A stretch of DNA of 64,000 nucleotides from Cricetomys ansorgei (GCA_026225945.1 JAMJFZ010000320.1:11080001-11144000); one strand, 5' to 3'; positions 32,663 through 44,814 are shown, numbered from the stretch's first letter. Numbers and translations: made by a program. The notes: generated from the sequence alone by a model not told the origin.

Positions 32663-33067
32663 AAAGAATTCTTAAGATTGAACTTCAGTTCATAAAGTTG
32701 ATGAAAGTTGTTTTCTTGTAGCTGAATTGGCAATGGAGCCTAGGACATGTAGCATGTCCTTTTTATTTTGATTCTTCTACATGGATTGAGCCACTTGAGT
32801 CTCTACTTGAGGCCATGAGAACAATAACTCATGGGAAGAAACTATATTCTTGTAAAAGAAGAGTCCTTTCTGTTTGTTTTTTTCTCAAGGCATACCATTT
32901 CTTTCTGACAAAAATGTGTTATTTTACAGTATATTACAGTATAATGTTCTATATTATAATATCTCCTATGGACAATGTATGTGATCCTTTATAAATCTTG
33001 AACACACTACTGCCTTTGTCTGAATATCCTCTCTGTCTCATATTCCAGGCAAAAACTCTTTTTTCTT

Positions 33068-33213
33068 TTTTGAGGCAGGATTTCTCTGTGTAACAGCCCT
33101 GGTTGTCCTGGAACTTGCTTTGTAGACCAGACTGGCCTCAAGCTCACAGAGATCTGCCTGCCTCTGCCTCCTGAATGCTGGGGTCAAAGGCATGTGCCAC
33201 CACCACCTAGCCA
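33068..33213 (-). mobile_element. B1 SINE, antisense
   Basis: 'ttgaggcaggatttctctgt', 'tttgtagaccagactggcct', 'catgtgccaccaccacctag'. Confidence 0.9.
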
Positions 33214-33749
33214 AAAACTTAAAGCGTATCTGAGGGGATGCTTTCCCAAAGCTGTCTTCTTCTTTACTAACAATTGAGCCTTCCCAGCCTCCTTTTTATC
33301 TTATCTTCCTTTGTGAGGTAAGTAACTGTCATGTAGCCTTGTCATGCAGGTGGTGATTTGTGTAGGGCTATCAGCTGCAAGGTCCTTGAAAGCAGCAACT
33401 GGGTCTCATTGTTCAAGTTTCTGCAGTGCCTGCTGAGCTTTTTCCAGGAAGGATAAATGTGGAGCTTGTCACACCTGTTGACATTTAACAGTCTAGATAC
33501 CCAGACTTTAATAAATGCTCTATTTTTAATGTTAGAAACAGTTTCATATTTTTTGAAAAAGAAAACATGCAAGCCAAACAAGATGTATCTGTGCATAGAA
33601 CACAGCTCATGGTCTATGGGCCCCATCCTTCTGTGCTTTAGTGCTTATGCTGAAAAATTATTCAAAATTGTTTGATTTCCCTATCATTTATAAAACTAAC
33701 CATGCTGAGCAAACACTGTGAATTGAAATTGAAAAATAAAGGGTAGGGA

Positions 33750-34035
33750 GAGACATTTTCTTCCATGGTGCAGCCACTGGTAAGATGCCCATGCTCCTGT
33801 AGATAGCCTCTCACCCATGCTTCTGTAAACAGCCCTTACTAACTAAACTCATTGAGTCACCAACTCCCTAAAACGACATGAAAGTAGAAAAGAGACTGGT
33901 TGGGAAAAGACAGGAAATATAGTGGGAGTGGGAGGGAAGCAAGAGGAAGAAGCGGGGTGAATAGGATTAAAATATATTACACACATGTATGAAAATGTCA
34001 TAATGAAACCCATTGTGTATAGTTAGTATATGCTG
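33750..34035 (+). mobile_element. L1 (Lx-type) 3' UTR fragment
   Basis: 'taaactcattgagtcacc', 'gacatgaaagtagaaaagag' and 'tgaaaatgtcataatgaaac' are words I associate with rodent L1 3' ends. Assignment by memory only. Confidence 0.55.
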
Positions 34036-34534
34036 GACCCTCACTTTTATAGCATTAGAAAAAAATATCCTTTTTCACAATGAATTGTTTTTGTTCATTT
34101 GTTGAATATCAGCTCACTATAAATTGGAACCTATTCTGAATGCTGTATTATATTTTATTGATCTGTTATTTATTTACACTGGTGTCAGGCTAATTCTGTT
34201 ACTGTATCTTTTTTATAAATATTGAATTGGTATAATGCCAATAACTTGGTTAATCTTTTTGAAAGCTATTTTAGGTTTTCTGCATTTCTGTATGAATTTT
34301 AAAATCAGCATGTTATTTCTACCACATATTCTGATTAAGTTTTACATTTAGTTACTTTAAATCTATGTCTATTTTGGGAGAATTGGTTTCTTAACAATGT
34401 TGAGTCATGGAGCCACTTAAATTTATTTTTATACATTTACATATACATTTATACATTATACATGTATATCTTTATACATTTATACATGTCATACACCCTT
34501 TTAAATTTATACCTTAAAATTTCATATTTTCTAG

Positions 34535-34710
34535 AGCCCCATGGTGACACACCTGTAATCGCAGCAGCCTTGCCTGGAAAACTGCTCCATCCCAGGGCAG
34601 AGCCAAGTGCTGAAATTTGTCCTCTGACCGCTGCACACATGCATTCTCATAGTGCTGCATGTAGGCACTCATGCATGCACACATACATACATTAGGATAG
34701 TAAAAGTAAA
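34535..34710 (+). mobile_element. B3/B4 SINE fragment
   Basis: 'ccatggtgacacacctgtaa', 'tttgtcctctgaccgctgca', CA-rich tail. Confidence 0.6.
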
Positions 34711-35029
34711 CCCTTGACAAGAAAGGAAGGGAGGAAGCAACTACTCTGAAGAACAGAGTGCTGGTTTAAAGGAGATCGTGATCAGGGTGAAAGAGGCCCA
34801 GCTCTGAGTAAACGAGAAGGCAGAAGTGTGTGTAGGAAGAGCCTCCTTGGCGTCTTAGTTTCAATTGGAGGGATTAATGGCTGTATAATGCATTTTATGG
34901 ACTGTGAAAAGATGTAATTAGTTGTAGATTAAGAATTTAGTGTTCTTAGACAAATAATCTGGCAGCCCATCAGATTTGAGAAAGTCTTTCCAAAAATATC
35001 CTTTCTTGCTGACTTTAAAATGCTGTATT

Positions 35030-35147
35030 GTAATCCAGATGTGGAGGCAGAGACAGACATATCTCTGTGAGTTCAAGGCCAGCCTGGTCTAAAGGGAGTT
35101 CCAGGCCTGCTGGGGCTATGTAGCGAGACTCTGTCTCAAGACAAAGC
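35030..35147 (+). mobile_element. B1 SINE, 5' shortened
   Basis: 'gagttcaaggccagcctggt', 'actctgtctcaagac'. Confidence 0.8.
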
Positions 35148-35254
35148 AAGACCAATAGTTTGAAGGTACTTTTTCTTTCCAGAAATAGTTAGGAATACAG
35201 TGAGGCACAAGCTTATGTATTGATCCTGACTTTAACATGTCCGCATATGTATTG

Positions 35255-35335
35255 ATTTTCTTCAGTGCTAGGGAATTACGCTCAGGATCTTATGCTTGTT
35301 AGACAAGAGCTCTGCCACTAACCTCATCCTCAGCT
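35255..35335 (-). mobile_element. ID SINE, antisense
   Basis: 'agtgctagggaattacgctc', 'gacaagagctctgccactaa'. Confidence 0.6.
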
Positions 35336-35590
35336 CTGTGCTGAGTTTGATCCTTGAAAGACAAGCAGTCTTGGTTGCACTTCTGTACTCCTTTATTTTA
35401 AGGTTTTTTATTGTGTCCAGTTTGGAAGAATTGAGAATATTGAGAGGGGTCAATTTGAAGACTTCTGTTCTAAAATGTTAATTTGTTTCTTTCTCAGTCA
35501 AATTGTTATCAGTCAGTTTGATCCTGAGGTAGTGTATTAGTGTTTCAGGAGGAAAGAGAATTAATGCTAGTGTGGTGTCAACCTCTAGAT

Positions 35591-35813
35591 CAGTGTTTCT
35601 CAACCTGTGGATCATGACCTCTTTGGGGATTGAATGACCCTTTCACAGGGGTTACCTAGACCATCTTCATGGCAGATATTGACATTATAATTCATAAAAG
35701 TAGCAAAACTACAGTTATGAAGTAGCAATGAAAATAATTTTATGGTTGGGAGTCACCACAACATGAGGAACTGTATTAAAGGGTAGTGGCATTAGGAAGG
35801 TTGAGAACTACTG
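35591..35813 (-). mobile_element. URR1 hAT-Charlie element with 8-bp TSD
   Basis: Terminal inverted repeats CAGTGTTTCTCAACC and GGTTGAGAACTACTG. Flanked by CTCTAGAT (35583-35590) and CTCTAAAT (35814-35821), 7 of 8 matching, the duplication size of hAT elements. Non-coding, 223 bp. Confidence 0.9.
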
Positions 35814-35999
35814 CTCTAAATGAACTAGCTGTAACTAAAGATGCATTTCAAAATGTTTTAATGTATACTTTTCTGTGTTTGTGGTGCTTCTAGAATAGAA
35901 GTGTTGGGCAGTCACTCAAGAAGTATTTGCTTATTAATAATAAATTTAAAAAATATAACAAACAATAACAAACTTGAAGTGATTTTATTTTACTCATTT

Positions 36000-36136
36000 T
36001 AAATTTTTTGAGAAAGAGTCTCCCTATGTCCTTGCTGACCTGGAACATATTTTGTAGACCAGGCTGGCCTTAGACTCAGATCTGCCTGTCTGCCTACCAA
36101 GTGCTGGGATCAAGGTGTGGGCCACTGCACCTGTCC
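36000..36136 (-). mobile_element. B1 SINE, antisense
   Basis: 'tttgtagaccaggctggcct', 'ccaagtgctgggatcaag'. Confidence 0.8.
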
Positions 36137-36637
36137 AGTTTTATTTTCTGTATGGCTAAACTTTATCATTTTTCAATGCAAAAGTTATTTGCCTTTTCTG
36201 TGTTTAAAACCCATAACAATTTGCTAGGATGTGAATCCCCATATAAGAACTGCAGTTTGAATGTGCACTAGAAAAAATTTTATTAAATAGTTTAACATGT
36301 TAAATTCTCTGTAAAATCTAAACTTTCATACTATATTGTGAGGGATAGTCACATAGAAATGCTAATTTCTAATTACAGCTGTTATTTGATAACATAGTTT
36401 CACGATGTACAGTGAGCTCTTTAGAAGAACAGTGTAGGTGTGTGACCCTAAGAACACACACAGCAGTCAGAAGCATGCTTTATGGATATTTCGAATGTTT
36501 AAGAAATGCCTGTTTACTAATATGACCTTAAGACAGTGTCTTGGGAGTGAGTTGTGTAGATGGGAAAAAATGGTAGAAAAGAGGTGAGCAGGTCAGAAGA
36601 GGGCTTAGAAGTTTGTGTTCTATGATTCTTTGGTTTG

Positions 36638-36639
<2 letters not shown>

Positions 36640-36668
<29 letters not shown>

Positions 36669-36760
36669 CCTGAGAGGCTGGTCTCAAAGTTACTTGTAGC
36701 CCAGACTAGCCTTTCACTTCTCATCTTCCTAAGAATCTAGTGGCATAAGCCACTAGACTC
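36640..36760 (-). mobile_element. B1 SINE fragment, antisense, with T29 head
   Basis: Poly(T) 36640-36668 then 'ctggtctcaaagttacttgt' and 'gtggcataagccact'. Confidence 0.55.
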
Positions 36761-36934
36761 ACTCTCTAATATTCTTTTTAAGCTCTAAAATTTTATGTTG
36801 TATCTTCACCCATTATATTTAACTTAGTTATTTGTGAAATCTCATGTTGCTTTTACAAATAACTATATAATATTTGTAGCTTTGTTTTTGTGTTTGTTCT
36901 CATTTTAATTTTTATTAAGTTTTTTATTCGGTTT

Positions 36935-37197
36935 TGCTTATTTTTGTATGTAGGCATATTTGTCATGTGGAATTCAGAGGACAACTTGTGGGAGTAAGAT
37001 CTCCTTTGACCATGTGTCCCCCAGGGATAGACCTCAAGCTGTCAAGTGTAAGGACAGTGTAGTCTTTACCTACTGAGCCCTCTGACTAGTCCCTGTTTCA
37101 TGCTTTGAGACTAAGTCTCCCTGTCTAGGACATGTTTGAATTCTTCATCCTGTACCTTAGCCTCTCAAATGCTGGGGTTACCGGCATATGCCACATC
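36935..37197 (-). mobile_element. B3 then B1-like SINE, antisense
   Basis: 36935-37093 'tcagaggacaacttgtggga', 'cctactgagccctctgac'; 37098-37197 'ctcaaatgctggggttaccg'. Confidence 0.6.
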
Positions 37198-37199
37198 GG

Positions 37200-37875
37200 A
37201 GAGCTTGTTTTTGTGACAGAACTGCAAAACCAATTTGATGAAATAGTTATAAATATGCTTAAAATTTATAGTGTGTAATGTCAGATATAAAAAAGTATAT
37301 CTTCTAAGTTACGGTGTATTGCATGAAGTTTCATCAAGCCTAAAACATTTGTAAAGAAAATTAGAGTAAATTGCTCTGTAATGTGTGCAGTGCTCATGTT
37401 CTTACTGCAGCCGCATTGTAGTATCGATAGTGCTGGCGCTCATGGAGGTACTATGTGTGTGGGCTCACTCTAGCATCTTACGTGTTCTGACTTGGACAGT
37501 CTTAGAATTACTCAACTGAGGAGATGCTATATCATCTCTCTTTTACATGTAAGGAAACTGAGGCATGTGCTAAGTAGTGATTAGCATCTTACCTGTCATG
37601 TGTTTATGATGTGTTCCCTTTAGAGAATGGTTAATCTTCGATTATGTAAAACTCGTTTTTTCAAAACTCATTATCTAATTCAGTATTTTGGACATAATTG
37701 AGGTTATAATAATTTTGTATTGATTGTAGCATGTATAATTTAAATAAAACTCATTTGCTTGTCAATTTTATTGTTGAAGTTTCCATATTTTTGTTATTAA
37801 ATTAAGAAGCTGGTAAATTTGTTTTCATGTATAATGGGTGACTAGAAAAGATACTTGTTAAAATAGAAACTATTT
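37200..37875. other. BLTP3B intron 1, mostly unique
   Basis: No clear element; 'catgtaaggaaactgaggca' at 37545-37564 may be a MIR scrap. Confidence 0.4.
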
Positions 37876-37876
37876 T

Positions 37877-37970
37877 TAAGTTTTTTTTGTTTTTGTTTTT
37901 TGTTTTTTGAGTCAGTTTCTCTGTTGTAACTCTGGCTGTCCTGGAACTCACTCTGTAGACCAGGCTGGCC
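37877..37970 (-). mobile_element. B1 SINE, antisense, truncated ('gttgtaactc' variant)
   Basis: 'ctgttgtaactctggctgtc' and 'gtagaccaggctggcc', then abruptly ends; only the 3' half of B1 is present. Confidence 0.85.
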
Positions 37971-37974
37971 CTTT

Positions 37975-38930
37975 TCTGTACAGCCATTCCAACTTTGACA
38001 TATTTGGGCCAGGCAGTTTTCTTCTTTATCATCATTTGAGTTCCTATTAGCATATCTATTTAGATTTTCACATTCCATTCTCTCTCTTTCTGTCTTCCAG
38101 ATAAATATTCACAAGTTTAAGTTATTGGGCTAGATTTCTTGCCCTTCCCTCTTTACACTTTAGCTTTAAAATATTTGTGTACCTTTTGAAATATTTAGTG
38201 ATGATTCAGTAAGCTGAAATAATTTTGTTGATGTCAGATTATAATGTGTTCTGAGTCAAGTCTAGTACTGTGACCCTTTAATTGATAACGTTCATGAGAA
38301 TTACTGCACTACCTGGGAACTTGATGGAAACTTAGGAAAGAGAGCCTACAGCAACAATAAAAGTGTAAGCAGTCAGAGTGCTACTTTATTGTAGTGTATT
38401 TCCCTTGTGCACACAGGACAACACACATTACACACTTAATGAAAGTCTTCATTTTCTCTTTTAGTCTCACATAAATATGGCTGAAAAAACATTTTCCTGC
38501 AGCATGATAGTAAGCGATTGGTGAGCATTTGTATGTAACTGAAATATATGTAAAATAAGCCAAATGTATGAATGACAGAAAATATATAGCTTAGAATGTT
38601 CAGTCCTTATGTATAAGATACCAGCTGCTGTGTTGTAACTGTAAATGTGATAATTACCTGTATATCTCCAGATCTATTGAAAATAGTTTAATGAATGAGC
38701 AATATTAATGTTTTCAAGCTTAGCTTCATAGCGCAGCAATTTTAAAGTCCTCTTGAGAAAGCAGGAATTTTTGGTATTTCTCCAGTTCAAGCTGCAATGA
38801 TAGATAGCATTTGTAGTTCAATGTAGAACGGTGGGCAGGAGAGAAAGGGAGTTTTTAACTGGATATCTGTCTGGTATCAGATGATTTATATAGTGCCTAT
38901 CTTTAAGCCATACTGCAGCTTAATTTGGTT
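37975..38930. other. BLTP3B intron 1, nothing recognised
   Basis: Nearly 1 kb of AT-rich sequence without a named repeat or gene. Confidence 0.45.
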
Positions 38931-39050
38931 TTTTAATTTTCCATTCTTCAGATAAACAAATTGAGCATCAGAAAGGTGACACAGTTGTGGCTAAAACAGG
39001 GTTTCAGACCTGTTTCTCATTTTCAGGGCTAGGCTCCTTGCAGACTTTCA
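38930..39050. mobile_element. MIR-like ancient SINE fragment
   Basis: 'cttcagataaacaaattgag', 'ggtgacacagttgtggct', 'ggtttcagacctg' fit the conserved MIR core. Confidence 0.5.
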
Positions 39051-39477
39051 CCCTCTATTATGAACAAAATTGAAAACAGAAGTTGTTGTGAATTACATAT
39101 ATTTTAATCCTTTCCATCCTTCACCTTTTGCCAGGCTTTTCTTTTTCTGTTGTGTTGAAGTTTTGTCTTTATAAAAGTTGTGACTACTCCTTGCAGAACA
39201 CTTCAACATACTGAGAAGTGTAAAAATGAAGAGAGAAGTCTACAGCGCCCCCTCCCAACTCTAGGTTGTTAGTTCTTATGTACGTTCATGAGCTGTTCAG
39301 GTTCGTCTGTGTCTCTGCTGTCTTCCTTCCTCTCCCCTCACCCCCCAGTCTTCTTTCCTCACTTTCTTTTCAGAAATGTGTACAGATTTTTAAAATACAG
39401 TTAAATTCGTTCATTTTAATTTGCTTCAATTTAGTTTTTCCCCCTCTTCTCATTTTATTAAAACAAAAAAAGAAAAG

Positions 39478-39570
39478 TTTTTTTTTCACTCAGTAGCTCA
39501 GGCTGGCCTAGAACTCTTGACCCAGCCCGAGAGTGCTGGAATTTTAGGTGTGAGGCACCACACTCAGCTT
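39478..39570 (-). mobile_element. B1 SINE fragment, antisense
   Basis: 'agctcaggctggcctagaac', 'gtgaggcaccacactcag'. Confidence 0.7.
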
Positions 39571-39875
39571 CATGTTTTCTTAATTTCTCTCTTTTACATG
39601 AGAGTTAGTATAGTATTTATCTTCTGATAGGTGCAAAACTTTTACAAATAACATAAAGATATTTTTATATTATAAAGCAACGTACTAAACCAGATAGAGC
39701 AGAGTGAAGCACATTTAAGTGGTATCAAGGTCAGATGACCAGTGTATGTAATTTTTACAGATTCATGCTTTCTAGTACTTCTTTTTCTCCTTTAATTGCT
39801 TACTTTTTGAAAAATGTCAAGTAAACATAATATTGGGAATTAATTAGAAATTTTCTTACCTGTAAAGAAACTTTA

Positions 39876-40080
39876 GTGTCCAGGGAGATGGCTCAGTCAG
39901 TAAGGTGCTTGCTATGCTGCGTAACCTGGTGTGGTGGTATACACCTGGAATCCTAGCAGGTGGGAGGCAGAAACAAAGACCAGAAATCCAAGGTCATCTT
40001 TGGCTACATACTAAGTTCGAGGACAGACTGACTGCATGAGACTCTATGTCAAACAAACAAACAAAACAAAGCAAGAGAAA
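39876..40080 (+). mobile_element. B4-type composite SINE
   Basis: 'ccagggagatggctcagtca', 'gtggtggtatacacctggaa', (CAAA) tail. Confidence 0.75.
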
Positions 40081-40391
40081 AAAGATCATTGATGTTCCTG
40101 GCTAAAGAGTACCTTCCGAGAAATTAAAAGGGAATCATGAAGAATTTTGAGTGTGTTAAATTGTATTCTAGTTCTTAAAAAATGTAATGGTCCTTGTCCC
40201 CTTAAAAAGACAGATATTTGGCTGGAAATCATTCAATTTCTAAATAGCGTATGGTCACTTCAAGGAGTGAGTCATTAAGCCATATTTTTTATGTACATTT
40301 CTCACTGGGTCTTACAGGATAGAAGAAGTATAGTAAGTAAGGCTAGCAATTTCTAATACAAAGCACACTTGAAGAATTAAAGCTATCTCCT

Positions 40392-40715
40392 GAGAGGCTA
40401 GAGAGGCAGTGCTTACTAAGCCAGGCATGCTGACCACACTTTTAATCCCAGTACAGGAGGCAGAGGCAGATGGATCTCTGTGAGTTTGAGACCAGTCTGA
40501 TCTACATAGTGCGTTCCAGGCCAGTCAGAACTGTATGGTGAAATTATGTTTCAATTTAAAAAAGGGAACTTAATATTCTTATAAAGGACCCAGGTTCACT
40601 TCTCTGCACCCACACCAGGAGGCTCACAACCACTTATAACTTTTCCCTGCACCTCAAATACATGGCACATATAAAATCACGCAAACACACTCACACACAT
40701 GTGCGCACACACACT
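40392..40715 (+). mobile_element. B2-like SINE split by a B1
   Basis: Short head at 40392-40415 ('gaggctagagaggcagtgct'), B1 at 40416-40560, then B2 body from about 40585 ('ggacccaggttcacttc', 'caggaggctcacaaccac') and a CA-rich tail. Confidence 0.5.
40416..40560 (+). mobile_element. B1 SINE
   Basis: 'cttttaatcccagtacagga', 'ggatctctgtgagtttgaga'. Confidence 0.8.
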
Positions 40716-40732
40716 TTAAAAAATTTTTGGAG

Positions 40733-40942
40733 AAACTGGCAAGAAGGCTCAGTAGTTAACAGCACTGGCTGCTTTTCCAGAGGTCCTGGGTTTGATTCCC
40801 ATCACCCACATGGTGGCTCACAACTGCTTGTAACTCCAGTTCCAGGGAATCTGACTCCCTCTTTTAGTCTCCTTGAATATCAGACAAATACATGGTGCCC
40901 TCACATGCAGATAAAATATCCATCTAAAATAATAAACAAAAC
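40733..40942 (+). mobile_element. B2 SINE
   Basis: 'ggctcagtagttaacagcac', 'cacatggtggctcacaactg', 'gtaactccagttccaggg'. Confidence 0.88.
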
Positions 40943-41134
40943 CCCCAGAAAACTACACTTGAAATGATTTCTGAGGTAAGCAGTTTTGCCTGATAAAGAT
41001 GATTAGTGAGTAAAAATCTAAATGTGCCTGGTAACTGCATATACAAAATATTTACCTTGCTTCAGATATGCCATAGACCAGTTGATGATAAACTCTGAAA
41101 GCTAAGCATATGAAAAATTAAACAACATGGTCCA

Positions 41135-41345
41135 GAGCTTGTAGATTTAGTTCTACTGGTCTAGTGCTTGTCTAATGTGTTTGAAGTCCTGGTTCACATG
41201 ACACACAAAGTGGACATACTGATGCTCACCTGTCATCCTAGCATTCAGGAGGTGGAAACAGAAGGGTCAGAAATTAAGGTCATGCTTAACTACACAGCAG
41301 GTTTGAAACCAGCTTGGCTACATGAGACATGTCTCAAAAAAATTA
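41135..41345 (+). mobile_element. B4-type composite SINE
   Basis: 'ctagtgcttgtctaatgtg', 'ctgtcatcctagcattcagg', A tail. Confidence 0.6.
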
Positions 41346-41346
41346 A

Positions 41347-41505
41347 GTTGCTGGGTGGTGGTAGTGCATACCTTTAATCCCAGCACTCAGGAGGCAGAGG
41401 CAGGCTCTGTGAGTTTGAGGCCAGTGTGGTCTACAAAATGAGTTCCATGACAGTCAGAGTTACAACAAAGAAACCCTGTCTCGAAACAAAAAACCAAAAC
41501 TAGTA
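41347..41505 (+). mobile_element. B1 SINE ('gttacaaca' variant)
   Basis: 'tacctttaatcccagcactc' and 'agagttacaacaaagaaacc'; about 10 bp missing in the middle. Confidence 0.88.
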
Positions 41506-41764
41506 ATTAAGTTTAAAACTTTTATAGATTTAGAATCTGTTATTGTCTAGTATAGTGCACTGTGATAGGAAACTATTTTTTGGAAGTATTTGCTCTTAAT
41601 GTATAAGGGGAAGCATTTTTATGTTCCAAAATATAAAAAAAAGATCTCCTCAAGTGTGGAAGTACCTCTTCCAACTGTCTCTAGAATGCAGAACACTCTG
41701 GACTTCCTGGTCCACTTAAAGACATTTCCTCACTCAACTTTGTAAACACAACCTGGAGAACTAA

Positions 41765-41960
41765 TAACAAATTCAGTGATTCTGGTCTGCTGAGGTCTTT
41801 GATCCATTTGGAGTTAAGCTTTGTGCAAGATGATAAGTATGGCTCTATTTGTATTTTTCTACATGCAGACATCCAGTCTGACCAGCACCATTTGTTGAAG
41901 ATGCTGTTCTTTTTCTAGTGTGTGTTTCTGGCTTCTTTATCATCATTGTTATAGCTCACT
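41765..41960 (-). mobile_element. L1 ORF2 3'-region fragment, antisense
   Basis: 'gaggtctttgatccatttgg', 'tctacatgcagacatccag' and 'accagcaccatttgttgaag' are antisense L1 ORF2 words. Truncated on both sides and full of stops; inert. Confidence 0.8.
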
Positions 41961-42052
41961 AACCAGAGTGCCTGTGTCCAGTTCCTGGCCCTAGCCCTTT
42001 GTATGTCTCTGAGCATGTATGTTATTTAATATTTTAAAAATTTAAACATTTT

Positions 42053-42243
42053 TTTTTCATTATCTTATGTGTATGGCTCTTTTATGCCTGTATACCATGT
42101 GCATACCTGGTGCCCAGGGAGGCCAGAAAAGGGCATTGGGTTTCCTGGAACAGGAGGTACAGGTGGTTGTGAACTGCCATGTGAATGCTGGGAACTAAGC
42201 CAGGGTTCTCTGGAAGAGCAACACCAAGCCATCTCTCCAGCCC
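42053..42243 (-). mobile_element. B2/B3 SINE, antisense
   Basis: 'gaggccagaaaagggcattg', 'accaagccatctctccagcc'. Confidence 0.85.
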
Positions 42244-42296
42244 ATTATTTAACATCTTAATGACTCGGTTTCTCCACTTAAATCTTTAAAGTCACA

Positions 42297-42354
42297 TTTT
42301 TTTCTTTCCTTCTCTCTTTCTCCCTCCCTTTCGCCCTTTCTTCCTTTTTTTCTT
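42297..42354 (+). repeat. polypyrimidine tract
   Basis: C/T-only stretch with a single G, at the tail of the next antisense SINE. Confidence 0.85.
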
Positions 42355-42500
42355 GTATGTATGCTTGTCTATATGCTATAGAGTGAATATGGAGGTCAGG
42401 ACAACTTTACAGAATTTGATTCTCATCTTTCACTGATGTGTGTACCAGAAATTGAACTCAGTTCTCAGCCTTCACCTGCCAAGCCATCCCACCATCCCCG
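42350..42500 (-). mobile_element. B3 SINE, antisense
   Basis: 'atggaggtcaggacaacttt', 'cacctgccaagccatcc'. Confidence 0.7.
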
Positions 42501-42734
42501 CTTCGCTACTTTTAAGATGAAGGCTATAATTATATATATTTCAGAGAGTTACTAGCTGAGATGAAGTCTATAAAAAGCTCTTCAAGATAGTACTTGACAG
42601 ATGTGTAGCCAATAAACAACAGCCTTGTTACAGTGCAAGTAATGTGGAAATAAATGCACAGTAAGGAATGACTGTGTACTTGAGAAGTCAGGGAATATTT
42701 CGTAGTTCCATTGGACCTGGATATAGTAGTTGGC

Positions 42735-43865
42735 AGCCTGTCACTGTATCAGAGTACCTGACATAGGCTACGTGGGAAGTACTTAGCTCAAAGTTTTGAA
42801 GGCATAAGGTCTAAGTGGCTCAGGATGATCCTTGACTTCATCAGCAGGTGGCAGATGGCAGGTAGCAATGGTAGGAGAATGTATTGGGAGCAAACAAGTG
42901 ATTATATCTTGATCCAGGAGCAGGAGAGAGTGTGAGTGAGAACCAGACAGAGAGACCAAAGTCCTATCATCCCTAAGAACCTAAAAACCAGTCACAGGAG
43001 TCATAGGTCAGAGGCCTGGTTCAACAATTAGGTTCAAGCATCAACCCAGGAGTTAAAGAGAAAAAGTAATGCTGGAAAGGTGGGATAGGAATGGAGTCAG
43101 TGTGACCATGTTATAAAGACAAGAGGTCAAGCATTCAGCATGAAGAATTAGCTTAGGGGTGAGAGGGAAACAATAATTAAGAACTGTGCCATATTGTGGT
43201 CTGATTGGTCATTATCAGTTCTAGATTTTTTAGGTTTTAGAGAAGTCAATAAGAAGTAGTTTCTCCCATTTGGCAGAGGTGGGCTGAGAGGTGGGGGTAG
43301 TGGAAGAGAGGCAATCAGGGAAGTGATCTGCCTAAAAATCTGTTCGTAATTCTAAGATGACTGCAAGACCAGAAGCTTCTCAGTTGCTGCTGTAGGACAA
43401 GTAGAACCTGATATAAAAACTGACCTTTTGAATGTCCTTGCAAATCTTGAAAATCTTTTATCTTGGTGCCTTCTGTCTGGAAGGGAGTTGAGATAGGATA
43501 GGTATATTTAGGGCTAAGCAACCTAGTATTACCAGTTTTTAATGCAGGTATTCCTTAAATGATTAATTTGCCTGTGTGCAGATATGAGCAGGAATCTTAC
43601 CTGAAATTTGAAGACAGAAGAGACAGATGCAAAATGAAGGCGCAGGTGGCAAGTTTATCCTGTGTTTAGCTATCCATTGCAACATTTGTAGGCACCAAAT
43701 GTGTTTGGTGTGTGTTTAATAAAAGCAGCCTCTAAGTCATTTGTGATGCCCCTACTAGGCCCTACCTTTTTAATGTCTCAGTATCTCAGTATCACACTAC
43801 CTTGGGGACCAAGCCTTTATGTACAGAGTTCTTTGGGGGAACATCGACCATCCAAACTACAGTGC
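42735..43865 (-). mobile_element. MaLR-type LTR, antisense, split by about 0.75 kb
   Basis: 42735-42980 starts 'gtatcagagtacctgac'. 43740-43865 ends 'ccttggggaccaagccttta', 'tttgggggaacatcgacc', the antisense of an MST/MLT-type LTR start. The middle, 42980-43735, belongs to neither and includes 'taataaaagcagcct' (AATAAA). Confidence 0.5.
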
Positions 43866-43869
43866 TAGA

Positions 43870-44595
43870 CCATAAAAGAGAAGTAGAAATTTGCTTGATG
43901 GAGGAATAGCTACATATTCCCAGGATGATAGAGATAGAAAAAATGGTGTTCTCAGAAGCTATAGTGTGTTGATCTGTTTGGCAAAGCTACTCCAAAGGAT
44001 AAAACGTACTTATGTATATAAAAAGCAAGCTTCCTTCCTCATGTTAATATTCACCAGTTTCTGGTTGTTCTTGAGATTGTGTGCTGATTTCTTAATGTGG
44101 ACTATAACATTTGTTTGACAGTATTGGTGATTTTGGACTCTGAATTTTGACCTATTTTGTGCTGACACACACACACACACACACACAAAAAACAAAAACA
44201 CAGCTGTCAGGTCCATGGTCCAGGAACAAAGATTCAGTGTACCCCACATACCATGTTCCAACATGGTAATAGTTTCATGAAGCTTTTATAGTTAAAAAGC
44301 AAAGAAAATCATCAAGACATTGATCATAAATAAATTGGTGGCAACACTAGGTTGATGGATTACACCAAAGTGGAGGAAATCTCTGCTGTAGTCCTCAGAT
44401 CTTGTCTGATAATATTTTTAGTCTTTGGGTTGATGAAACTGAGTGGTCTCTTTGTACATTCTAATGGATTTGCCTAATAGTTACAGGATGTTAAGTGAAA
44501 CACAGAGATGGGCAGTGAATGGATATTAGGGTGCTTAGAGAGCCCAAATTATTTGGCTACTAACTGTAACATGCCAGTTCCCCACAATCACAGGG
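43870..44595. other. BLTP3B intron 1, little recognised
   Basis: Only a (CA)n microsatellite at 44165-44186 stands out. Confidence 0.5.
44165..44186 (+). repeat. (CA)n microsatellite
   Basis: Eleven CA units followed by A-rich DNA. Confidence 0.95.
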
Positions 44596-44599
44596 CTTT

Positions 44600-44814
44600 A
44601 AAAAATACTTATTTGTCATTATTTTTTATTATTGCATATGATTGTGTGTGTACATGGGTGAAAGGCACACTCATGCCACTGTGCAAATGTGAAAGTCAGA
44701 GGCCAATGGTGGAGTCAGTGCTCTCCCACCACCTGTGTGGGTTTCAGTGATTGGACTCAGGTCATCAGCCTTGGTGGTAAGTGCCCTTACCTGCTGAGCC
44801 ATTTTGCAGGCCCA
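44600..44814 (-). mobile_element. B3 SINE, antisense
   Basis: 'ggactcaggtcatcagcctt', 'cttacctgctgagccatttt'. Confidence 0.85.
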
